A stretch of 64,000 nucleotides of DNA from JAZKFT01 sp039925965. Lineage in GTDB: Bacteria; Bacteroidota; Bacteroidia; Chitinophagales; Chitinophagaceae. Below are positions 44,571-51,220 of the stretch, one piece after another. Numbering within the stretch: the first letter of the stretch is position 1; each line of letters begins with the position of its first letter. The stretch is from assembly GCA_039925965.1 (NCBI GenBank), contig JBDSXW010000002.1, positions 1 to 64,000 on the forward strand. The letters run 5' to 3'. Under the pieces are notes generated by a model that ran no database searches, was not told the DNA's origin, and worked only from the letters and a program-made list of their open reading frames with translations. A program made the translations under genes and the position numbers.

Positions 44571-44600
44571 GATTCAAGATTCAAAAATGAAGATCCAAGG
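44569..44600. repeat. Low-complexity intergenic repeat (AAGATTCAAG words)
   Basis: AAGATTCAAGATTCAAAAATG followed by AAGATCCAAGG: three imperfect copies of a 9-11 bp word overlapping the stop of the DinB-like gene. Confidence 0.5.
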
Positions 44601-44667
44601 CTTAAGGACACAGCATTGCTATTAATTTCTAAAACACCTTAAACCCATATCGGCATATCTTGAACTT

Positions 44668-45519
44668 TCACTTCACATATTTGCCGAAAAATTCAATGGT
44701 TCTTTCCCATGCGAGTTTGGCTGCTGCTTCATTGTACCGGGCACCAGAAGTGTCATTGTGAAAAGCGTGGTTGACACCATCATATTTATACAATTCATAA
44801 GTGACCTTATTGGCTTTGAGCGCCTCTTCATAGGCTGGTATGCCTGCGTTCACCCGCTCGTCGAGGCCGGCGTAGTGGAGTTGAACAGCTGCTTTAATTT
44901 TAACCACATCTGCGGCTTCCGGTTGGCGGCCATAAAAAGCCACAGTAGCCTTCAAATCCGGGAGATTTACCGCCAGACTATTGGCCATGCCGCCGCCCCA
45001 GCAAAAGCCAACGCAACCTGCCTTGCCGTTATAGTCCTTTCGGGTGGATAGGTAATCAAAGGCATTCATAAAATTCTTTAGGTTGTTCTCTGCCTTTAGC
45101 TCGCCAAAAAAAGCCCGGGATTCATCTTCGCTGGCTGGAGTTTTTCCGAGAGCCGACAATGCATTAGGAGCAATGGCAAGATATCCAGCTTTGGCAGCCC
45201 GACGTGCTACATCTTCAATATGTTCGTTCAGGCCGCGGTTTTCGTGGATTACGATTATGGCGTGATATTTTTTAGCTTCTTTGGGGCGGGCCACATAGGC
45301 TTTCATTTCAGCTGGTACACCGGGGAAATTCACGTATTCTGTAAACAATTCTTCGTCGTTGGTAGTGGCCGCTTTGGCGTAATTATTCTCAAGCATCGGC
45401 AAGAGCGCAAGCGCCGCAGCAGTACTGCCGGCCAGCATCGCCAGGCGTTTCAAAAAATCTGACCGTTTTAGCGGTTTATGCGTGTATTCGTCGTATAGGG
45501 TGATTATTTTTTGATCCAT
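44668..45519 (-). CDS. Dienelactone hydrolase family protein
   Basis: A 283-residue alpha/beta-hydrolase. A long N-terminus (about 50 residues, KRSDFLKRLAMLAGSTAAALALLPM) looks like an uncleaved or late export signal with some likeness to Tat-type leaders. The catalytic triad of the family is present: C173 in VGFCWGGG, D220 in YAGLDERV and H251 in GVNHAFHND, with the oxyanion region at VIHENRGLNEH. By family it hydrolyses lactones or esters. It is a single minus-strand gene, with ftsE encoded upstream on the same strand 130 bp away. Confidence 0.9.
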   Translation of the reverse strand: MDQKIITLYDEYTHKPLKRSDFLKRLAMLAGSTAAALALLPMLENNYAKAATTNDEELFTEYVNFPGVPAEMKAYVARPKEAKKYHAIIVIHENRGLNEHIEDVARRAAKAGYLAIAPNALSALGKTPASEDESRAFFGELKAENNLKNFMNAFDYLSTRKDYNGKAGCVGFCWGGGMANSLAVNLPDLKATVAFYGRQPEAADVVKIKAAVQLHYAGLDERVNAGIPAYEEALKANKVTYELYKYDGVNHAFHNDTSGARYNEAAAKLAWERTIEFFGKYVK

Positions 45520-45600
45520 GGCTTAGGGCTTTTTAGAACGGTAAGTTAGGGGTTTAGTTGATTTGTTTATCGGTTCATTAGTCACCCAAAGACCTTCTTA

Positions 45601-45650
45601 ACCATTCAACAATGAAACCATTCAACAATGAAACCATTCAACCAATCAAC
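45601..45650. repeat. Tandem 16-bp repeat downstream of ftsE
   Basis: ACCATTCAACAATGAA occurs twice in direct tandem, followed by a third, diverged copy (ACCATTCAACCAATCAAC). It ends at the ftsE stop codon. Another intergenic word-repeat family. Confidence 0.7.
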
Positions 45651-46342
45651 TAACTCACCTGCTCCTTATTCGCACTATCCCAAACCTTACCGCGTTCGGT
45701 CCTTAATAGCCTGGCTGGAAATTTATTGATGACAATATAATCGTGGGTGGCCATGATGATTGCGGTGCCGTAGTCTTTGCTGATCTGAAACAACAGTTGC
45801 ATGATCTCATCGCTGGTTTCCGGATCGAGGTTACCGGTGGGCTCATCGGCCAATATCACTTTGGGGCTGTTAAGCAGGGCCCGCGCGATGTCCACACGCT
45901 GTTGCTCGCCACCGCTCATTTCAAAAGGCATTTTAAAACCTTTGCTTTTTAATCCCACTTTATCCAACACATCGTTGATCTTGGCTTCGATCATGTTCTC
46001 GTCTTTCCAACCTGTAGCCTGCAATACAAAACGCAGGTTCTCGTGTACGTTACGATCGGTCAGCAACTGAAAATCCTGAAATACCACACCCATAGTACGG
46101 CGTAAAAAAGGAACGGTTTTCCAGGTAAGTTCTTTCAGGTTATGGCCTGCCACCGTGCCCTCTCCTTCAGTAAGCTGGAGGTCACCATAAAGCGTTTTCA
46201 ACAAGCTTGACTTCCCGGTGCCGGTTTTACCGACCAGGTACACAAATTCATTTCTATTAACTTCCAGATTTACGTCCTGCAGTATAAGCGCGTTGCCCTG
46301 GTATATGTTGACGTGTTGTAACGATACGATTGCTTCTGGCAT
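45650..46342 (-). CDS. ftsE: Cell division ATP-binding protein FtsE
   Basis: A 230-residue ABC ATPase of FtsE length and type. Walker A is GKTGTGKS (38-45), the Q-loop Q89 in VFQDFQLL, the signature SGGEQQR (143-149), Walker B and D-loop VILADEPTGNLD (162-173), and the switch His in MATHDY. With FtsX it forms a membrane complex that controls septal or lateral peptidoglycan hydrolases. ftsX is not adjacent in this window, which is common in Bacteroidota. A LolD/MacB-type relative is possible, but the RRTMGVVFQDFQLLTDRNVHENL block favours FtsE. Confidence 0.9.
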   Translation of the reverse strand: MPEAIVSLQHVNIYQGNALILQDVNLEVNRNEFVYLVGKTGTGKSSLLKTLYGDLQLTEGEGTVAGHNLKELTWKTVPFLRRTMGVVFQDFQLLTDRNVHENLRFVLQATGWKDENMIEAKINDVLDKVGLKSKGFKMPFEMSGGEQQRVDIARALLNSPKVILADEPTGNLDPETSDEIMQLLFQISKDYGTAIIMATHDYIVINKFPARLLRTERGKVWDSANKEQVS

Positions 46343-46458
46343 TGATTTTTATTTTATTAGGGTATCGGACAAAAATAACCGTATCCCACTAACGAAAGTA
46401 TTTTTTTACAGCATTAGTAAGGCCTTATCCGTTAAAGTTTTCCAAACTAAAAAAATAG

Positions 46459-46489
46459 TTGCACAACTAAATACTTAGTTATACATTTG
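46459..46489 (+). promoter_or_regulatory. Promoter of blaI-like operon with embedded palindromic operator
   Basis: TTG (46459-46461), a 20-bp spacer and TACATTTG (46482-46489) match the Bacteroidota promoter consensus exactly. The spacer contains the palindrome AACTAA-ATAC-TTAGTT (46465-46480), located where a repressor would block sigma factor. BlaI/MecI repressors bind such short dyads and autoregulate. The start codon at 46499 is only 9 bp after the -7 box, so the mRNA may be nearly leaderless. Confidence 0.7.
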
Positions 46490-46498
46490 ACCGTATAA

Positions 46499-46873
46499 AT
46501 GAAGCGTATGCAAAAGCAACTCACCCGGGCCGAAGAGCAAATTATGCAGGTGATCTGGAAACTGGACAAAGCCTTTCTGCGGGAGATTATTGATGCACTG
46601 CCCGAGCCGAAACCGCACCAGAACACGACGGCAACTATTTTAAAAATTCTGGTAGATAAGGAGTTTGTGGGCGTGACTGTGCTGGGGCGTAATCACCAAT
46701 ATTCCCCTTTAATAAGTAAAGATGCCTACAGTAAAGGCGCCATGCAACAAGTGGTGAAGGGCTATTTTGAAGGCTCGTTTAGTAATATGGTGTCTTTTTT
46801 TGTTAAAGAAAAAAACATCAGCATCGGAGAGCTGGAAGAGATGTTGGAGGAATTGAAGAAGAAGAAGAAATAG
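46499..46873 (+). CDS. BlaI/MecI/CopY-family transcriptional repressor
   Basis: A 124-residue winged-helix repressor (LTRAEEQIMQVIWKLDKAFLREIIDALP, NTTATILKILVDKEFV, GRNHQYSPLIS), with a C-terminal dimerisation helix and Lys-rich tail (GELEEMLEELKKKKK). In the family the repressor is cleaved on a signal from a BlaR1/MecR1-type M56 protease, here encoded next. Translation may start at 46499 or at the Met at 46508. A palindrome inside its own promoter supports autoregulation. A 230-bp repeat-filled gap separates it from the sensor gene. Confidence 0.92.
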   Translation: MKRMQKQLTRAEEQIMQVIWKLDKAFLREIIDALPEPKPHQNTTATILKILVDKEFVGVTVLGRNHQYSPLISKDAYSKGAMQQVVKGYFEGSFSNMVSFFVKEKNISIGELEEMLEELKKKKK

Positions 46874-46874
46874 C

Positions 46875-47098
46875 AATTAGCGAACGGGCCAATTAGCCAA
46901 TGTGCTAATGTTTACTGTGGAAATGTGAGGATGTGTCGATTAGCCAATGTGCTAGTGCTTTGTTGGCAATCTGTTCTTAAAAAAAATGTTCCATAAGGTA
47001 ATTAGCAAATTGGCTAAATAGCACTTTACCATCCCGTTATTGAAAAAATATTACCTAATGTAATTGGCTAATTGGCACATTAGCTAATTAGCACATTT
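46875..47098. repeat. Low-complexity intergenic repeat (ATTAGCCAATGTGCTAAT words)
   Basis: At least six imperfect, partly palindromic words fill the gap between repressor and sensor gene: CAATTAGCCAATGTGCTAATG, GATTAGCCAATGTGCTAGTG, AATTAGCAAATTGGCTAAAT, and AATTGGCTAATTGGCACATT followed by AGCTAATTAGC. Several can fold on themselves. Confidence 0.65.
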
Positions 47099-47106
47099 TA
47101 AAAGCT

Positions 47107-49572
47107 ATGCTTACCATTCTTTATTATTGCCTGAAAGTAATTTTTTGTAGCGGTGTGTTGCTCGGCTACTATTGGCTGGCATTGCGCAACAACCGGTTTC
47201 ACCAATGGAACCGGTACTATTTGTTACTGGCAACGGTATTGCCGTTTGTATTGCCGCTACTGAAAATACCGATCCCATTTTTTGCTACAGCAGAAGAAAC
47301 GCCATTACTGATACGTGGTGTTGAAATGGCAGGTATTTCAGATCTCTACATTGCCAGGTTGAGCGGAGAGAGCAACTTTCATTTTACCTGGCAATTAGCC
47401 ATTATGGCTTTGTACCTGGCGGGAGCCACTTTCCTGGTTGTTGTATTTATCAAAAACATTACCAAAATTCAGCGGCTTAAAAAGCTGTATCCCTGTGAGT
47501 TTATCGAGGGCATTCAATTTTATAATACCCAGGAACAAGGCACACCGTTCTCGTTCTTCAGGAATATTTTCTGGAACAAACGCATCGGCCTGAACACCGA
47601 AAAGGGACAGCAGATGCTGGCCCACGAACTGGCCCATATAACCGAGAAACACAGTAACGACAAGGTTTTCATAGAAATACTGATAGCGCTAGCCTGGTGG
47701 AATCCCGTGCTCTATTTTATCAGGAGGGAGTTAGCTGTTATTCACGAATTTATAGCGGATAAAAAAGCCTCGGCCGGAGATGAGAACCTGCAGTACGCAT
47801 CGCTGTTACTGATGAAGGCCATGGGTAGTGAACAATTTGCCCTGGCCAATCCATTTTTTCATTCACAATTAAAACGAAGGTTAGCTATGCTTACATCCAG
47901 CAACAATCCCAAATTTAGTTATGTACGCCGCCTGATGGTATTGCCATTAATGGCTATTTCATTGGTCTTGTTTTCATTTAAATATAGGCAACTGCAGGAA
48001 GGCCTGCTGAAAGCACCAGAACCCCTGACTGTAGTAATAGATGCTGGACATGGAGGTGCAGATAACGGTGCTATAAGTGCCACCGGAGTTAGAGAAGATG
48101 CAGTTGCATTACAGATCGCATTAAAAATTAAAGAGCTTTCTGCAGGTACTAATATCAAGGTGGTTCTTACCAGAAGCACGGATACACTACCTGGATATTC
48201 AACCAATAAAGAGGTAGCGTTAAAGTATCGCACCACCCTGTCGAAGGAAAACAACGCCGATTTCTTTATTAGCCTCCATCTCAACAGTGGCAATAAAAAA
48301 ACGCCAGATCAGGGCAGAGGCATTGAATGTTTTGTAAGCAATAAAGAGTCGATAGTTAGTAAACAAAGTCGTGTATTGGCAAGTGGTATACTCGATGAAC
48401 TAAGTGGCTCGGGCATGCCGGTTGCTACTAACCTTAAATCTAACAAGGATAAAGGGGTATATGTGTTGGATGAGAATACAATTCCCTCAATACTTCTTGA
48501 GTTAGGCTACCTCACCAACCCCGCTGACGCCACCTTTATACAACAACCCAAAAATCAGGAAGCCATAGCCAGGCATATTTTAAATGGCATTGCGAAGCAT
48601 GGGCAGCAGGCGAAGCAAAGCTTTGCGATGAATACAACGGAGGTGGAGCTTAAGGAAGTGCCGGTAAAGGCTTTACACAGTGATTCGGTCTTTGTAAAAC
48701 TCGTGGAGAAACGCCCGGCAACGATTACCACTTCCGGAAAGTACAAAGGTGTTCCCATTGAAAAGATTGTGCCAACTGCAGACTATAAAGGCGTGGTAGT
48801 TACCACTACTGATCAGAAAACTTATTTTTTAAACCGCGAAGAAGCAAAAAAGGAAGTGGGCATAACCATTACCGATAATAATCGGGGGTCTACAGCAGAT
48901 GAATGGGAAAGAGCAGCCAGGGGTGAAACGGCAGAGAAAAAGCCGGTAGAAATAAAAATCAGGAACGAAAACCTATTAGGTTCCAAAGACCCTGAAAACC
49001 AACCGCTGTATGTATTGGATGGCGAGATTAAAGGCAAGGAAATTCTAAACCAATTGAACCCTGCCGATATAGCGACGATAAACGTTTTGAAGGGCGAAAA
49101 CGCAACTAACCTTTATGGTGACAAAGCCAAAAATGGCATAATTATTATTGCCACTAAGCAAAGCAGTGTGGCCCCACCTATCAGCCTGCAAAAAGCTGAT
49201 CCAATTCAGCCAGATGATAACTATGACAGAATCTTCACCAAAGCAGAGCAGCCTGCTTCATTTCTTGGTGGCGAAGTTGGCTGGCGAAATTATCTTATGA
49301 ATAACCTTATTTACCCTGAAAACGCACAGGTAAATGGAACACAGGCTGCCGTAAAAGTACAGCTAACGGTTAACACCGATGGGTCGATCAGGGACGCAAA
49401 AGCGTTGAATAGCCCCGGAGACGGATTGGCCGAAGAAGCAGTAAGGCTGATTAACAAAGGACCTAAGTGGATACCTGCCAAACAAAATGACCGGCTGGTT
49501 GCCTCCCGGTTTCTCCAAACCATTACATTTCAACTGGGCGAAGCAAAACTTCTTGCAGAACCGGCATATTAG
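47107..49572 (+). CDS. M56 (BlaR1-like) sensor peptidase fused to N-acetylmuramoyl-L-alanine amidase, Plug-like and TonB C-terminal domains
   Basis: An 821-residue membrane protein. Residues 1-295 form an M56 peptidase with TM helices near 3-25, 38-55, 97-118 and 275-292 and the zinc motif H173-E-L-A-H177. Residues 306-495 form an Amidase_3 domain, with zinc ligands H315 (DAGHGG), E330 (GVRED) and H391 (SLHLNSG) and catalytic E465 (LLELGYLTN), so it looks active. Residues about 640-700 resemble a TonB-receptor Plug (PLYVLDGEIKGKEI, IATINVLKGENATNLYGDKAKNGIIIIATK). Residues about 735-815 form a TonB_C domain (VQLTVNTDGSIRDAK, FLQTITFQL). After the fourth TM helix the chain should be periplasmic, where the amidase could act on peptidoglycan. 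It follows the BlaI repressor, whose cleavage it probably controls. M56-Plug-TonB proteins are known; the amidase insertion is unusual. Confidence 0.9.
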   Translation: MLTILYYCLKVIFCSGVLLGYYWLALRNNRFHQWNRYYLLLATVLPFVLPLLKIPIPFFATAEETPLLIRGVEMAGISDLYIARLSGESNFHFTWQLAIMALYLAGATFLVVVFIKNITKIQRLKKLYPCEFIEGIQFYNTQEQGTPFSFFRNIFWNKRIGLNTEKGQQMLAHELAHITEKHSNDKVFIEILIALAWWNPVLYFIRRELAVIHEFIADKKASAGDENLQYASLLLMKAMGSEQFALANPFFHSQLKRRLAMLTSSNNPKFSYVRRLMVLPLMAISLVLFSFKYRQLQEGLLKAPEPLTVVIDAGHGGADNGAISATGVREDAVALQIALKIKELSAGTNIKVVLTRSTDTLPGYSTNKEVALKYRTTLSKENNADFFISLHLNSGNKKTPDQGRGIECFVSNKESIVSKQSRVLASGILDELSGSGMPVATNLKSNKDKGVYVLDENTIPSILLELGYLTNPADATFIQQPKNQEAIARHILNGIAKHGQQAKQSFAMNTTEVELKEVPVKALHSDSVFVKLVEKRPATITTSGKYKGVPIEKIVPTADYKGVVVTTTDQKTYFLNREEAKKEVGITITDNNRGSTADEWERAARGETAEKKPVEIKIRNENLLGSKDPENQPLYVLDGEIKGKEILNQLNPADIATINVLKGENATNLYGDKAKNGIIIIATKQSSVAPPISLQKADPIQPDDNYDRIFTKAEQPASFLGGEVGWRNYLMNNLIYPENAQVNGTQAAVKVQLTVNTDGSIRDAKALNSPGDGLAEEAVRLINKGPKWIPAKQNDRLVASRFLQTITFQLGEAKLLAEPAY

Positions 49573-49609
49573 GAGTTTTCTCCCTACTTTGCGATTCTAA
49601 ACAGCTTAG

Positions 49610-50104
49610 ATGATCCCGAGAATTAGAAATAAACAGGAAAGAAGATTGTTGCTGATTGTGGCGGTGTCTGCAACGGTAATTGGCATGATGGTGTTGTTTG
49701 TAACAAACAGCCATGCAACAAAAATTATCAATACCGCTGTTGCTTTTGATGAGGTTGCAGATAGTGCCAAAGCAGTTACAGATACCAATAAAGTGTATAC
49801 CGAGGTAGAACGGGCTGCGGAATTTCCCGGCGGTCTCGATGGCTGGAGAGCCTACCTGCAAAAGAATTTAAAATATCCCAAAAAGGCACAAAAAAACGGT
49901 ACCCAGGGCGAGGTGAAAATTAAAATGACGGTCGATAAAAACGGGGAGGTATCGAATGTAGTGATACAACGGGATCCTGGCGACGGATTGGGAGATGAAG
50001 CGCTGAGGGTGATTCAAAAAGGCCCTAAATGGGTGCCAGCCTGGCAAAAGGGAAGAAATGTATCCTATCGGTTTGTACAAACGGTTACTTTTCAGTTGCA
50101 ATAA
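49610..50104 (+). CDS. Single-pass membrane protein with TonB C-terminal domain
   Basis: A 164-residue protein with a basic N-terminus, one TM helix (RLLLIVAVSATVIGMMVLFVT), a short linker and a TonB_C-like domain (about 70-164). The domain is clearly homologous to the last domain of the preceding gene: shared GWRxYLxxNLxYPxxAQxNGTQ, PGDGLxxEAxRxIxKGPKW and RFxQTxTFQL. It probably arose by local duplication. It lacks ExbB/ExbD partners nearby and the proline-rich arm of classical TonB. By context it belongs to the BlaI/M56 signalling unit (37-bp gap). Role unknown. Confidence 0.85.
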   Translation: MIPRIRNKQERRLLLIVAVSATVIGMMVLFVTNSHATKIINTAVAFDEVADSAKAVTDTNKVYTEVERAAEFPGGLDGWRAYLQKNLKYPKKAQKNGTQGEVKIKMTVDKNGEVSNVVIQRDPGDGLGDEALRVIQKGPKWVPAWQKGRNVSYRFVQTVTFQLQ

Positions 50105-50153
50105 AAGAGTGACTGCTGTGCAAGGGATTGTTGAGGAAACATACATATCAATA

Positions 50154-51161
50154 ATCGGGTAGGAAGCAGGGGATTATTTCCCCTGCTGTCCGTTCACACC
50201 ACCGTATCTACTGTTCGGAATACGGGGTTTGTTAGAATAATTTAAGTTGTTGTTCCTTGTTCCAGTAGTAGTGCCTGGCAAAAGCCTGTCTATTACCGTG
50301 GGTATCCCTGGCATTCTTGTGCCGCCCTGCGGTTTGGGTATCTCTACCTTGCGTACCGCATGCGGCTAGTAATTGCCGTCCAAAATAGTTGTCCGTAAGT
50401 GCTGCCAGTGGGTGTTAAGGTAGTCATGAAGTTCATCGGTCTGCATACCATCTGCACCACTGGCTCCACCATTGGATATTACCTCCTTGCCCGCTTTTTG
50501 TATATTACGGATGTATAATATTTCTTCCACCTACTAATTACTTGTAAAAAAAATCTTCCCGGCGGTAGTTACTTCATGGTGTATCCTGCGGCTCAACTCC
50601 TCCTATATTTTACTTTCGGCTATCCGGCCTATCCTCAAACAGGTAGTTCACTAATGGGTTCGGTTGTAGAACGGTTTGCCATAAACTAGTCCATTCCTTT
50701 CGCCATTCTAACATTCAGCCCTTCGTCCTTCGCTGAGACCTCCGTCCCGTGCCTGTTTGACCAGGAGGCGGCTCGTTGCCAGCTTACTATGACCTCGGCT
50801 GACTTCTGCATACACCATCCCATTATTCTTTAATTTAATCCCGCACGTGCGGGATTGTCGATTTGACATTCGCTCATACCTCCGCCAGCTTCTACGCAGG
50901 CCTCTCAGGGTAAGTATATCCGCTTTCCATTCTTGCAGCCTCTTCATTTACGCAATAGCATTCCGTACAGTATAGGGCTTTTGTTTGTTTTGCAACATCA
51001 CCCACACTACCACGCCTTATATGAAGTCCCTGTTCCTAAGCCAAAATGTTTGCCGCCAGCTTCCTTCAGATTCCACCTCACGGCGGATACCCTTGCTATT
51101 GGGTAATACGCCCTGCTGTAAAGCGTATTCGGTACTTGCACCCTATAGCTGATATACATGC
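50154..51161 (-). mobile_element. Group II intron with internal deletion of its reverse transcriptase
   Basis: On the minus strand the sequence starts near 51161 with a 5' region typical of Bacteroidota group II introns (CTATAGGGTGCAAGTACCGAA, then CAGGGCGTATTACCC, CCGCCGTGAGGTGGAATCTG and ATATAAGGCGTGG). It continues through a MYAEVSRGHSK-type leader stretch. It ends with a domain V/VI-like hairpin region (CCGTATTCCGAACAGTAG, ATACGGTGGTGTG, paired CAGGGGA...TCCCCTG) finishing CTACCCGAT at about 50154. Only about 1 kb remains; intact introns of this kind are about 2-2.5 kb. The 5' boundary is uncertain by a few bases. Confidence 0.8.
50208..50530 (-). pseudogene. Group II intron reverse transcriptase remnant
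   Basis: The minus-strand frame reads GGASGADGMQTDELHDYLNT, then HWQHLRTTILDGNY, an in-frame TAG, PHAVRKVEIPKPQGGTRMPG and IPTVIDRLL. These are the first conserved blocks of the LtrA-type reverse transcriptase. The sequence then jumps into the 3' end of the intron. The catalytic YADD region, maturase and endonuclease domains are missing, so no active protein is made. Confidence 0.85.
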
Positions 51162-51164
51162 CTG

Positions 51165-51202
51165 AAAAAAAAATGCGCAGCCGTTTATAGGCTGCGCATT
51201 TA
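51165..51202 (-). terminator. Rho-independent terminator of the RHS operon
   Basis: On the minus strand a perfect 11-bp stem (AATGCGCAGCC with GGCTGCGCATT, 51172-51182 and 51190-51200) and a 7-nt loop lead into a run of nine T. It lies 20 bp after the RHS stop codon. The group II intron begins immediately after its T-run. Confidence 0.9.
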
Positions 51203-51220
51203 TGTTTACAGATCGAAATC

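Noticed and set aside
50708..50947. A 79-codon minus-strand frame inside the group II intron
   Set aside because: It lies in the structured RNA part of the intron (upstream of the RT), with conserved intron sequences, and is not a protein gene.
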